Assembly (NCBI GenBank): GCA_943736015.1 | Contig: OX031071.1 | Location: forward strand, 9,148,119 to 9,212,118 | Reading direction: 5' to 3' | DNA: 64,000 bases | Source of the DNA: Tridacna crocea | Lineage: Eukaryota > Mollusca > Bivalvia > Cardiida > Cardiidae | Part shown: piece by piece, positions 44,493 through 55,309 of the stretch | Layout of the letters: each line of letters starts with the position of its first letter | Position numbering within the stretch: position 1 is the stretch's first letter | Notes under the pieces: generated by a model | Told to the model about the DNA's origin: nothing | What the model saw: only the letters and a program-made list of their open reading frames with translations | Database searches by the model: none | Translations under genes and position numbers: made by a program

Positions 44493-44765
44493 GTATAAAT
44501 ACCATCCGCTCAACTACCACAAAATAATCATTATGGTCAGTATGGGGATCACATAGATGCTGTTTTATTGTATAGTCACAGGATTATTTTGTGTCACTGT
44601 AAGAACAAAATCATTGTCGTGTGCAGTTGTTCCTGAGAGAACAAATTCCAGGGTGCCTCTGTTGGTTGGGATTCATCAAAAAGCGTACACTGTCAACATG
44701 TTTTTTTTTTTTTATTTTATTGAAAGACTGAATGAACTTTGTAGAGCGAAAGCCAAGGTTTGCCA

Positions 44766-44994
44766 TTAACCCATTACCAAACGACAAAATTTTGGGTTTT
44801 TCCAAATCGAAAGCATTTGCAGACGACAAAATAAAAGTGACTGAAAATTTGAAATTTGTTTTGTGAAGGGTAGAAAACATTGTGGGAAAAGGAGAAAATG
44901 CTGGTTACCAGCATTTTCTCCTTTTCCCACAATGTTTTCTGAAGGCTTCTTTCTCAGGGGGGTCAAAAGTAGGGATTGTGTGGTAATGGGTTAA
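44766..44994. mobile_element. Hairpin MITE, family A
   Basis: TTAA both ends, near-consensus. Confidence 0.92.
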
Positions 44995-45299
44995 GCGATC
45001 GATGAAAGTGTAAATATGGTAGATTTCACTCCATTTTGGAAACTGCTTGCGCAGCACCTTACTGTCCATACAATACTACTCTGTACCGCACTGTCGTATG
45101 TCGTGCAAGATAAGTTCAAGACTCCCAGGCTCATGAATAAATAACTTGATTAGATTATTATATCATAAACTCATCTCTAATGCATAATGGCGGTTCATCC
45201 CCAACCATACATATTTATAACTTCATTAAGACCGACCTTTTCCTGATTCCGCTCTTCTTGGTATATCAAAGAAAGTTCAGTCACAAGACGGGTTTAATA

Positions 45300-45420
45300 A
45301 TTAAGTCCGATAAGGAGATATTATTGCCCACTTTATGGTTCTGAAATGGCAACTTTTGGGGTTTTACTATCGAATTGAAAATTAAATTTTAGTCGTCTGG
45401 CAGGATAAGGTTTAACCAAT
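45300..45420. repeat. Family D MITE right-hand part
   Basis: aagtccgataaggagatatt and tcgtctggcaggataaggtttaacc. Confidence 0.55.
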
Positions 45421-45880
45421 ATGTACATATATAAATGCTATTTGTAAAGTGTCAAGGGACACCTATATGTGTTGTACATCTATGTATTTTAGGCCAGAGG
45501 CCTAATATATAGAATAGAATGTTGGTCGAGTTTTATCAGCAATTGATCTATCGATCGATCATTTGATTGATTGATTGGTCGACTGGTTGATTGATAATTG
45601 GTCTTTAGCCTTTTTTAAACAGTATATTACTTATATGACAGCGGTCAGTGCGCCTATCTATGCTTTACTGTAGTCTACAATAACTAGTACGAAATAGAAA
45701 TTTCGGATTGGTAATAAATGTGGTCATGGTTATTCCGAGGGCCCTGCAGGCCTGTATGCGGGATGAATTGAAAGCAATTAACGAGGCTAAAACATAATTA
45801 TAAGCTTTGCTATTGAAATAAGGGGATTTACCTCATTCCTGTCATGCAATTCATCGTATAATTATGGGTCCATAAAATTC
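45421..45880. other. No gene recognised; short GATT-rich run
   Basis: A gatt/gatc-rich stretch at 45540-45600; otherwise nothing. Confidence 0.4.
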
Positions 45881-45883
45881 ATG

Positions 45884-46093
45884 TACTATCAAAACGCGAT
45901 AACTGTGGCCTTTGTTTACAAACACTGGATCAGTTCAAAACATTCAAATAGGGAATACCAGGGACGAACCAGTTACTTATTGGTAACTTTCAACAAAGAC
46001 GTGCAAGTAATGCTGTGGTGCAGTGGTCAAAGGGACTTTGCTACCGCCCAAGCGGATCGAGTTCGAGTCGCAGACGGAATTTTTTTTTTCAGT
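45884..46093 (+). mobile_element. tRNA-like SINE, left of the peptide pseudogene
   Basis: Head aacgcgataactgtggcctt / tgtttacaa, then Pol III boxes tggtgcagtggtcaaaggg and gagttcgagtcgc, ending in a T-run. Confidence 0.6.
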
Positions 46094-46311
46094 AAAGCAG
46101 CTGTTTTTTCTTTTTAAGCTAAGTCAATGGTTACATTATTTTTTATGACATCATAGTGAATATTTTTACTTTTATTTTGTAGTTTCATTCATATTTAATT
46201 GAAATGAGACGAGATTGCACATTGATCCTTCGAAAGTTGGGAAAAATGAACCAAGACATTTCTTGTACAGGAATTGATGTTAGAAATAGCCTCGTGATTT
46301 AGACTTCTAAG

Positions 46312-46531
46312 ATGACTAAAGCCACAAATTTCTGGCTACTAGTTTTCTTCCTGTTTCATGGCTTTGACAGAAGAGACATGTCTATAGACTCACTACAGTT
46401 GGGAACTTACGCATCTCGGAAGCTTGACTGCTCAAGGATTTAAATTGAAACACCAGTGGAACGGAACCACTTGTGAACTAAAGCAACCTGTGTGGAAAAG
46501 TTACTGTAGATGTGCGGTCTTAGCAGAGTAA
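46312..46531 (+). pseudogene. Broken third member of the six-cysteine peptide family
   Basis: It has the same layout as the two intact genes: a 3' splice-like gtgatttag 9 nt before an ATG, a hydrophobic leader (MTKATNFWLLVFFLFHGF), a conserved Leu-x-Cys-Ser block and a tail ending in a Cys-Arg-Cys motif. It is broken (at least one break), and the first two family cysteines are not evident, so it is treated as a relic. It lies on the opposite strand to its relatives, about 1.2 kb from member 2, between two inverted tRNA-like SINEs. Confidence 0.5.
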
Positions 46532-46967
46532 ATTTTTTTTTTAAAAAAGCAGACATTGCAGTTCAAGAAACCTGTGAGCAGTTCAGTGACGAGGAAGCAA
46601 CAAATACTGAATGTTAAGAGGGTTAGGGTACCGATAAGGCCGGTGAAAATGAAGCAAGTTCCTATACTGCCAGAGCACGGGATGAGAGTTGCACACTTAT
46701 CATTTTGTTGTTGAGTCAGTCATATAGATGCTTTAAAAAAAGAAGAATAAAATTAATAAGAATAAAATGTAACAAAAGATTATCAATGAAAAAAAAAAAA
46801 AAAAAGATGTACACGTCTAAAAAAGGAAGAAGAAAGGATATAGAAAAGAAACATAAAAGACATTCAAACAAGGAAAAGAAAAGTATGGAGAGGAAAAAAA
46901 GAAAAGTAAAGCGAAAACCGAAAAAAGAAATGCAACATGCTTCCTTAAAAAAAAAAAAAAGGTAGGT

Positions 46968-47190
46968 CTGACGGCTCGAACGAGGATCGCCGGCTTAAGA
47001 GGCAGTGATGTTATCCATTACACCACTGCTCGCTTAGTACAATAGAGAACTTGTTAAAGTTTTAAGCCTTTTCAATTTACATTTTAACTAAAATTATCGG
47101 ATAATTTACCCGTCCTTCCCGTATACGAAAATAGAATGGTCTGAATTATTGTAAACAAGGGCCACGGTTATCGCATTCCATTAATACAGA
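46968..47190 (-). mobile_element. tRNA-like SINE, right of the peptide pseudogene (inverted)
   Basis: On this strand: head atgcgataaccgtggccctt / gtttacaa, boxes tggtgtaatggataaca and cgttcgagccg, ending in a T-run; same family as 45884-46093. Confidence 0.6.
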
Positions 47191-47246
47191 TACTTTTTGC
47201 AAATACAAACACAAAGCACAGTCACCTTTTTTTCAGGTACCGTCGT

Positions 47247-47476
47247 TTAACTCATTACCAAACGACAAAATTTTAGACTTGTCGAAATCGAAAGCATTTG
47301 CAGACGGCAAAATAAAAGTGATTGAGAATTTGAAATTTGTTTTGTGAAGGGTAGAAAACATTGTGGGAAAAGGAGAAAATGCTGGTTACCAGCATTTTCT
47401 CCTTTTTCCACAACGTTTTCTACAGGCTTCTTCCTCAGGGTCGTCATGAGAAGGGATAATGTGGTAATGGGATAAA
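47247..47476. mobile_element. Hairpin MITE, family A
   Basis: TTAA start; core gctggttaccagc; end tggtaatgggataa. Confidence 0.87.
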
Positions 47477-47694
47477 CTTATCACACCATCTTGACTTTTA
47501 GTTATCTCGAGGGAGAATGCTTTTAAAAACATTTTCGTGGGAAAAGGAGCAATCAAAAAAAATGTTGGTTACTTCGGGACTCCAGCGTGTACAACAAAAT
47601 CTGTCAGGGCGAGGACGATCACTCGAAAAGTAAGTCATTGTCCCAATTGTTTACCATAAAGTTGTAATATCTATGCAAGAAAATAAAAAGACAG

Positions 47695-47700
47695 TTTATT
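47695..47700 (-). promoter_or_regulatory. Candidate polyadenylation signal of peptide gene 2
   Basis: TTTATT on the plus strand reads AATAAA on the gene strand, about 75 bp downstream of the stop, a usual distance for a short 3' UTR. Confidence 0.4.
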
Positions 47701-47772
47701 ATCTCTATTTGTTTTGACACATTTCAAGACGAAGAAGTGGAAAAAAGCGAGTTTTCTGGTTCTGGTTTTCGT

Positions 47773-48042
47773 TTACGACACATTTGTAAGATGGTGTCCC
47801 CCATAGCACTCTTGCAAAGACTTCAAAGTCCTCCTACATCGGCACCTGGGTCTTCTTCTACCAGTTATCTTGCACGAGTGACCAGGCCTAACCTCTGAAC
47901 ATGCTAGATGGTGTCCTCTTGACCCCACAGCAACATTGTCTGTACAATTACGTCCAACCATTTTGCACAGCCTGTAGAAACAGATACCATCTTGGAGGAC
48001 AGCCAGGAAAGCAACCAATAGCAGCATGTACTTCCGGTGCAT
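47773..48042 (-). CDS. Secreted six-cysteine cationic peptide, member 2
   Basis: 89 codons plus stop. The ATG at 48042 sits 8 nt behind the 3' splice site ggttttacag|tacccata, the same arrangement as member 1. Residues 1-19 are a signal peptide (MHRKYMLLLVAFLAVLQDG). Cysteines at 26, 33, 48, 57, 67 and 69 match member 1 at the first four positions, and there is one extra Cys at 21. Shared residues include GR/GS..H-L-x-C-S-x-x-R-P-G and CRCRR. A run of Arg (GRRRPRCRCRR) makes the tail strongly cationic. AATAAA on this strand (complement of 47695-47700) lies about 75 bp after the stop. The upstream exon was not found; a palindromic MITE occupies the adjoining intron. Confidence 0.72.
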   Translation of the reverse strand: MHRKYMLLLVAFLAVLQDGICFYRLCKMVGRNCTDNVAVGSRGHHLACSEVRPGHSCKITGRRRPRCRCRRTLKSLQECYGGHHLTNVS

Positions 48043-48072
48043 TATGGGTACTGTAAAACCTGAAATCGAAAT

Positions 48073-48252
48073 TGAAGCTCCAGATTTTGATTTCAAAATT
48101 GAAAATATGAAATATTCTCCACTAAACCCTATGATGTGGGTACTCATTAGAATCGTCTCATAGAGACGATTCTAATGAGTACCCACAACAGGGTTTCAAA
48201 CAGAAATAATGCATTTAGAATACCATCACTTCTTCTTATCTGAAGCTCCGGT
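48073..48252. mobile_element. Palindromic ~180-bp MITE (copy 2)
   Basis: gaagctccagattttgattt start; centre is a perfect palindrome gattctaatgagtacccac and its inverse; right arm ttagaataccatcacttctt. It sits in the intron immediately upstream of peptide gene 2's coding exon; copy 1 is at 17289. Confidence 0.75.
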
Positions 48253-48362
48253 TACCTCTATAATGTATTCTCTCTTCTTTGGACATGGGCCCATTGCAAT
48301 AAGCCCTACAGCGTTGAATAAACTAAATGTATGTGTTTAGTCAAGACCCCAATAATTTGACC

Positions 48363-48625
48363 AGCTCGCATAGCTCAGTTGGTAGAGTGAAGGACTCGTG
48401 AACGTGATGTTTCGAATCACATGGGGTTGTGGGTTCAATTCCCACAGCTGGCCCTATAAAATTAGTAATAGTCTTTCGGATGAGAAGGTAAATGGAGGGG
48501 CAGTGCTATACATAGAGCATGTTAAAGAACCAGGGATAGCTTAGGATGGACTTCGCCCTGTAACTGCGAATCCTGAGTAACAATCATTACAGTCTTCAGT
48601 AGGCGTCGCCCATATGGGCAACCGG
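48363..48625 (+). mobile_element. tRNA-derived SINE with conserved invertebrate core
   Basis: tRNA-like head tagctcagttggtagagtg and gggttcaattccc, body gtctttcggatgagaaggt and gcatgttaaagaacc (phrases I recall from broadly distributed invertebrate SINE cores). Confidence 0.7.
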
Positions 48626-48713
48626 TGGTGACGATAGATTCAAGCGCAAATTCAATCAAAACCAAATAATTGTAATTTCATCGTAGATTTTGTCAAGAAT
48701 GTCACTTTGCAAA

Positions 48714-48785
48714 ACGGACAGTGTATATCAAAGATCAGACTACACGTTCTGTGCAGTGTGATCTTGATCTGGACCGACCGCAAAG
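48714..48785. repeat. Family D hairpin fragment
   Basis: acagtgtatatcaaagatca and gtgcagtgtgatcttgatct. Confidence 0.5.
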
Positions 48786-49109
48786 GTAACTGTGGTTATG
48801 AAACACAATCCAGGGGCAATATTATTAGTATCATTTCGATTGGGTTCAAGAGTACTTTGGCGACACGAACTTGAAGAAAACTAGCTATATTATTCTGACA
48901 TTTTTGTTTTAAGTACTTACGGAAGTTAAAGAAGTGTTTGTCAAAGTTCAGCTAAAAATTGTACGACACGGGTCAAGTGCTTTGTTTTTCATCTTTTTTC
49001 TTTGGGATCCGTATCTTTTTGACCCTTGTGAAGCTGGGCGCCACAACGCATGTCAATCAACACATGCAACATGCAAAATGGGTCCCTATTTACCTATCAT
49101 GGCATTCTA

Positions 49110-49445
49110 AACTACAGCCGAACCTCACTAGCTCAGTCGGTAGCGTGCAGGACTCGAGAACACCGGGTACTGGGTTCGATCGCTGGCCATGACCCCTGGT
49201 ACGGCAAGTTTCTTTCCAAGAATAGATGATAGGATCCATTCTCCCCCCCCCCCTCCCCAGCTGACCATTGTTTGGAAGACGATTATGCGGGAAAGCAGCC
49301 ACTGCTTGTTAAGAAATTGTGCAAAGTACTAGTAAAAGGGACTCCAGAAACGCTAATTGGATAGGCGTACAGACTGGCCGCCGCGATATAACTGAAATGA
49401 TGTTGAAAATGGTGTTGGTGTTAAACACCATACAATCAACCAATC
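49110..49445 (+). mobile_element. tRNA-derived SINE
   Basis: tagctcagtcggtagcgtg and gggttcgatcgc boxes; 3' end ttggtgttaaacaccataca and caatcaaccaatcac. Confidence 0.65.
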
Positions 49446-49718
49446 ACTAAACTGCAGTCTCAGGGACTTTCTAAATTTCAAAATATTACAACTTCTGATT
49501 GCATAAAAGAAGTGTTTTACTTTCTTAGTTGCCTAACATGGTCTCTGGTCTTGGATCTACAATGTTTCATTTATACTGTGATGTTTTCTGGTATAATGAA
49601 CTGTGACATCTGAGGGACGATAGGCCTACATACATATAAAGCTTGATTTCATTCTCAACTGAGTTTGGCTGTTTCCAACTTTGAATTTCGTTAACGCTCT
49701 AGACTAAAATGATATAAT

Positions 49719-49981
49719 GGCTTGCAGCAAGTGAAAAGGGTTATTCGGACGTATACGTAAAGTGTCGTCTCGGACCAGCCTGCGCAATCTGCGCAGGCTA
49801 ATCCGAGACGGCACTTTACGACTGCATTAGATATTGTGCTACAGAAAACTTGCGCAAAACAGAAAATTACATAAAAACGGAAAGTGTCGTTTCGGATTAG
49901 CCTGTTCAGACTGTGCAGGCTGATCTGAAACTTCACTTTACGCAAATGTCCGAATACCACCTTTTCGCGTGTTGCAAGCCA
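49719..49981. mobile_element. CpG-type hairpin MITE, family C
   Basis: Ends ataatggcttgcagcaag and gcgtgttgcaagcc; internal agtgtcgtctcggaccagcc arms. Confidence 0.85.
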
Positions 49982-49986
49982 AATTA

Positions 49987-50255
49987 TGGCCTGCAACACG
50001 CGAAAGGAGGCATTCGAACATTAACCTAGGTAATGTGTCGTCTCGGATCAGCTTACGCATTTCGCCCAGGCTAAACCGACACGACACTTTCCGTTTATAT
50101 TTATTTTTTTGTTTTGCACAAGTCCACTGTAGCACAAAATCTAATCTAGTCGTAAAGTGCTGTCTCGGATTAGCCTGCGTGGACTGTGGAGGTTGATCCG
50201 AGACGACACTTTACGCAAATGTCCGAATGCCCCTTTTCGCTTGCTGCAAGCCATA
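49987..50255. mobile_element. CpG-type hairpin MITE, family C, adjacent copy
   Basis: Starts ggcctgcaacacgcgaaagg, ends cgcttgctgcaagcc; separated from the previous copy by only aaattat. Confidence 0.85.
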
Positions 50256-50384
50256 TATAAACCACAGAAATTCGTCTAAGGAGAAGACGGAAGGAATTGC
50301 TCTAGTGTTAAGATTTAATTGGAAAGATTGACGCAAATATTGACGCTAGCTTATGAATCTAGAGTGTCCTAATTAAGGAATGAA

Positions 50385-50500
50385 GAGAATTTTTATGTAT
50401 TTATCGAAGTATGAAAAAAAATCCTAATGACACTGTATGAAACCCCCTCTCGGTTTCAAACAAAATGTGATTAGGTTTTTTTTTTCATACCTCCATGAAA
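50385..50500. repeat. Inverted repeat
   Basis: gtatgaaaaaaaatcctaat and attaggttttttttttcatac arms around a ccccctctcgg centre. Confidence 0.6.
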
Positions 50501-51410
50501 AAATAAGAATTATCATTATTCTTTATAATTCAATATTACAGACAACATACCACCACAAAACATAATTCAGACCTCATTCACATTCTTTACTTTAAAATCT
50601 AACGTTGGAGTTTCTAAAACCCCTTCCACTCATACTTGTATGGCTCAAGAATACAATAGGTAAGCAGTTTTCAGATCCCCAATACTAAAAATTAACCAAG
50701 AAAACTAAAAGTAAATGAACATGGCAGTGTGTAAGACACGCACCGAGTAACCTTCAGCAAAAGTAGTTCCAGCAAACGATTTTTTTGTCATGGAGCAATG
50801 AAAAAAAAAATGAGCCGATCAGAAGTCGCCAATATTCAGGGAAACAGCTGATATCAAATTATAAGAACTTAATTAAAAACAGGCGAAGCCAATATGATTA
50901 AGTTTCCATTTAGAATCAAAGGACTACCTTACGCACCTAAGCATGCGACTGTTCAATTATTACACTAACGGGAATTGCAAGATTCTCACAGCTATTTACC
51001 TGTTTAGAGCAATGTTTCATCTAGCTTTTGACTCAAGATGATCAAAAAACATTCCCCGAAAAAACACAAACATTCAAGAGGTAAACACTCACCGCAAGGT
51101 TTTTGTAAGGTACAGAAAATGTCCGGTGATCTTGCTCACTTGTATTAAATAACGTCACCGCAAAGGATTTGTTCAGTATTTGTGGCCCATGTACAAGGGG
51201 CAATTGTAGAAAATAAGTAGTTAGGCTCGATTTGGATTTTTGATTCAGACCTTCGATAGAATAGCGGCAAATAGGAAATAAATTTGTTGTCTGAAAAGGG
51301 TTGCATAAAAATAAAGCAAATAATGTAAATACTGCTTCTTAACATCTTATAAAGCTACATTCGTGACAGTTTCCATCTTCACGCGTCTAGTAACTATCAC
51401 GATCACCTTA
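50500..51410. other. No feature recognised
   Basis: AT-rich sequence; no exon or repeat family identified. Confidence 0.4.
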
Positions 51411-51452
51411 CATTATCTCCCGCTAGATGGCATTCTACAAATACGCATCTAT

Positions 51453-52197
51453 CTGAACTGGCCACCGTTGTATACCGTGTATTACAAGCATAAATAATTG
51501 CTTAGGCACAAGTAAACTGTTTACTTCGAATTGGCCAGGGTCAAAAATAGAAATAAGTGAGTAAGGCAGGTTTTTAATGCAATTTTGATAAGAAGAGTAG
51601 TTATTACACCCATGAATTGTGTTAGATTAAGGAAAAGAAGCATTTGTTTTGTGTGTGAAACAGGGGGTCATGACCTTTCCTTCTTTGTTTTATAGTTTTG
51701 ACCCCAAATGCGAAAGTGAGGGGTCATGGAGCAAGCGGCTGTTTTTAGCGGAGAAAACAAGGGTAGGGTCAGGGCACGAAAGATTGCGAAAAAACGGCAT
51801 AGTAATGTGCTATTTTGGATTTTATCCCCAGATTATATGTTGTTTGGAGTTTCAATTCAGCTTGGCATTTTCAGGGTAGCTTCCTGGGTTTGGATTTTGT
51901 GAATTTTGGAATATAGGCTAAAATGGCAATTTTTTTCAGTTTTTTTCCGACCATGTCACTTTCTTATATTTATCATTGATATCACTATTTCACAAGTTGA
52001 ACATGATTTATTGATAAGATCTAAAGAATTGGGATTGTGCTGTTGCATTTAAGTGCTCCTTATAATTTTAGGCTGACTATATAGACCTTTGTTTGAGGAA
52101 GTTCAGTTCGGCGTGTGGCGGACCGAGACGAGTTTAGCCGACAACCGTGTACTGCTACCTTATACACGTAGTAGTATCAGGGGCGGTAACCAGTCTA
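51453..52197. mobile_element. 745-bp TIR element with TGAACTGGCCACCG ends
   Basis: Left ctgaactggccaccgttgta, right complement tagactggttaccgcccctg. 8-bp flanks gcatctat and gcatctag (7 of 8). Inserted in repeat L. The interior contains a 76-codon frame (51649-51879) of no known domain. Confidence 0.82.
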
Positions 52198-52425
52198 GCA
52201 TCTAGCTAATATGGGCATTCTGGTTACCTAAGCGGACTAACTTTTCAAATCGACAACCGTTACTTTGAGTTTCAATACAAAATACACGTTTATGATCAGC
52301 TAGCAGATAACCTATGCACCGGCCATTTATTAAAACAGTCCCTACAAGCTTGGGTTTAGCTTCGGTATAAGCCCTACTTTTCCCAAGTAACGGGGAATGG
52401 GTTATGCGTCATAGCTGACAGGTTG

Positions 52426-52495
52426 ATGAACTGGCCACCGTTGTATACCGTGTATTACTATACACGTAGTAGTATCAGGGGCGGTAGCCAGTCTA
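52426..52495. mobile_element. 70-bp end-to-end derivative of the 745-bp element
   Basis: Left ~33 bp equals the left end of 51453-52197 and right ~35 bp equals its right end, joined directly. Flanks acaggttg and ataggttg (7 of 8). Confidence 0.85.
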
Positions 52496-52831
52496 ATAGG
52501 TTGAATCTTCGAAGAATATGACATGCACAGACAACGGCTCAGCTTAAACTCGAAAAACGGTGAGACCCTAACACAATTGATCCTGCCACACTTCACACTG
52601 TCTGCAGAATGGATAAACCAAGAACTCAAATGAGTCGTTTCATGTCAGTAAAATAAGGAAAAAAAGCATTTTAATCAAGCCAAATGATTATATGCGAGAC
52701 AAGAATCCAAAATCCTACTTTCGAAAGATCGCACAGAAAGTCAAAGTGAATCACCTAACAACAGAGTTTGGACATAGATGCTACAACTAACGCTCTATCT
52801 GGCAGACGTATCGTCGAGATGAAACATTCTT

Positions 52832-53062
52832 TTAACCCTTTATCTCGTATGCCAATTTTAGGCTCTTCCGATTCAGCAGGAAATAAACATATGATGTCAA
52901 AAACATGGACAAATGTGGAAACAATTATCTGATTGAGTGACTAAACATTGTGGACAAAGGAGAAATTGCTCGTTACGAGCAATTTCTCCTTTTCCCACAA
53001 TGTTTTCAAAAGTTGTCTGTTGTTGATGTGTCAAAATGAGTATCTATGGAGTAAAGTTTTAA
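52832..53062. mobile_element. Hairpin MITE, family B-like
   Basis: TTAA both ends; core aattgctcgttacgagcaat; right end gtatctatggagtaaagttttaa. Confidence 0.82.
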
Positions 53063-53144
53063 ATGCAGATGCTTTCAGTTTGGTCTAGTAAAGAATTATG
53101 TCACTTGGTACAGACTTGCAGGAAACGAGGGTCGGCACATAACT

Positions 53145-53362
53145 CATTCTTCTTTACCAAGTTGCCCTTGCTTGATGAGTCTGCAGCAGACAACATTAGA
53201 AACAAAAGGAGAAACTGCTCCTAGTAATTGATTCCTCATTTTCTCACAATGATTTCTGACCTATCAAAGAACTGTGATTCGTGTAAACCAGGTTTTAGTT
53301 TAGTGTCTGCAAACACGTGAAATTTAGAAGTGCTTAAAATTAGTCGTTTGGAAATTGGTTAA
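53145..53362. mobile_element. Hairpin MITE, diverged
   Basis: ctttaccaagttgcccttgc start, gaaactgctcctagtaattg core, tcgtttggaaattggttaa end. Confidence 0.55.
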
Positions 53363-53590
53363 CTCTTTACCAAACGACAATAATTTAGACTGGTCCAATT
53401 CGAAAGCATTTGCAAATGACATAATTAAAGTAATTGAAAATTTAAAATTTGTTTTGTGAAGGGTAAAAAAACATTGTGGGAAAACATCAAAATGCTGGTT
53501 ACCAGCATTTTCTCCTTTTCCCACAATGTTTTCTAAAAGGCTTCTTTCTCAGAGTCGTCAAAAGTAGGGATTGTGTGGTAAAGAGTAAAT
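53359..53590. mobile_element. Hairpin MITE, family A, sharing TTAA with previous copy
   Basis: TTAACTCTTTACCAAACGAC start, core gctggttaccagc, end tgtggtaaagagtaa. Confidence 0.85.
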
Positions 53591-53934
53591 GCTAACACCA
53601 GTATTACATCTATAGATTTGCTATGAATTATGGTTTATTATGACCCACAAACTTGATTCTTATAAATATCGTTGTATTATTGAAAAAAATTGAGATAATT
53701 TACTTCATGTAATGTCTTTGTCTTTAACAAACCCTACATTTACTCATTAGTAAGTACCTCACCCACAAACTTAAAAATGCATTTTCTTAAGCCTTGAAAT
53801 AAGGCTGGTGACCTATCTGTTTTAAGCCCGATTCTTTTAGTGCAGTTGTTGGATTTACAAAAGATGTTTTTAAAGGTTGTAAAAATATTTCTCATAGTGC
53901 TTTTATTAAAAAAGTTTTTTATAGAGGAATTAAT

Positions 53935-54070
53935 ACTTAAGCTACTATGCGCTACTCACTGGCCTTTAATGGACAGAGTAGATCAAGATCAGACTGCACT
54001 AACATGTAGTCTGATCTTATACCTATCTAGTCCAAAAAGGAGATATTGTTTATCCAAAAATTAACTTTGA
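53935..54070. mobile_element. Family D MITE
   Basis: cttaagctactatgcgctac start; acagagtagatcaagatcag ... tgtagtctgatcttatacct hairpin. Confidence 0.6.
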
Positions 54071-54304
54071 AATAGCAGAGTTCACAGTGATTTATTTTTA
54101 CAAATTTGTGGCAACCCCACCCTCATTGACCCACTTTCAATATTCATTCTGTAATAGATGCATGGGGAGTTACCTGATGCATCAAACCTGGGTTCGGAGA
54201 ATGTTGCATCCGTGGGAAAAAAAACTTTATGAGTCCTAAACAGTTTATATCAATTATCTACATGTTAAGTTCTAAAACTCTAAATTGCTTTTACCGTTTT
54301 TCCC

Positions 54305-54515
54305 ATATTTACACCCTTTATAGCATGAGAAAAAGGTTGACAAGTTCAAATTGAAATTATCTGCAGAGGAACACATCTTTTACTGAAATACAAAATACTA
54401 GTAAATAATAGAATTTGTCTTTGAAAAGGTCAAAACATTGTGGGAAAAGAAGGAAATGGTGGTTACCAACACTTACTTTCTTTTTCTAACAATGTTTACA
54501 AAAGGTTTTATTCTT
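54305..54515. mobile_element. Hairpin MITE, diverged
   Basis: aaaacattgtgggaaaagaa ... ggtggttaccaaca ... aacaatgtttacaaaagg. Confidence 0.6.
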
Positions 54516-54734
54516 AAACTCTTTCCATGGTTTTTAGGTGTCTGCAGTACAAGTCTTTAGAAAACACTGTGGGAAAAGGAGAAATTGCTCGACAAGCAAT
54601 TTCTCCTTTTCCCACAGTGTTTTCAAGCCTATCTGGCAGAAAACTTTCTGCCATTCTCATCAAATTCAAAATGTGATCTGCAAATACTTTTGAGTTTGGG
54701 ACAGTCTGAAATTTGTCATTTGGAAAAGGGTTAA
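54516..54734. mobile_element. Hairpin MITE, family A/B-like
   Basis: Core aattgctcgacaagcaatt between gaaaacactgtgggaaaagg arms; TTAA right end. Confidence 0.75.
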
Positions 54735-54821
54735 GTACCTATAGACACTAAGAAAACATGCAGTTGAGAACATTTAGGAAAATGGGCAAAATGCTGTTAT
54801 CAAATTCCTTGATATAATTCC

Positions 54822-55051
54822 ATTATCTCATTACCAAATGACAATATTTTAGGCTTGCCCAAATCGAAAGCATTTACAGACGACAAAATAAAAGTGACAG
54901 AAAATTTGAAATTTGTTTTGTGAAGGGTAGAAAACATTGTGGGAAAAGGAGAAAATGCTGGTTACCAGCATTTTCTCCTTTTCCCACAATGTTTTCTAAA
55001 GGCTTCTTTCTCAGGGGCGTCAAAAGTGGGGATTGTGTGGTAATGGGTTAT
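54822..55051. mobile_element. Hairpin MITE, family A
   Basis: Near-consensus; ends tctcattaccaaatgac and tgtggtaatgggtta. Confidence 0.88.
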
Positions 55052-55309
55052 GCTATTTTCAGAGTTATACCACACGCAACAAGGCATTCCTACTATGCAC
55101 ATGAAAACTGTATAGTATATATGTATTTCTGACTATACACTTGACAAATGGGCAAATAAATGAACCCAAATTCTTCCTGACATTTGTCTTTTAATAACTC
55201 AAATTTTGTTGGATTTCTAAATTGAAAAGAAAGAAAATTAAATATTGGACTTACTATTTGTCCATATGCATAGTGCACACAAGTACAGAGTTCATTCTAC
55301 AAAAAGTAT

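Larger units (their letters stand above)
51410..52530. repeat. Repeat L, copy with two insertions
   Basis: tctcccgctagatggcattc, then (after the 745-bp insert) gcatctagctaatatgggca, caaccgttactttgagtttc; then (after the 70-bp insert) ttgaatcttcgaagaatatg. Confidence 0.75.

Noticed and set aside
48363-48452. Possible tRNA gene
   Set aside because: Followed by a SINE body and without a convincing anticodon stem; called as SINE.
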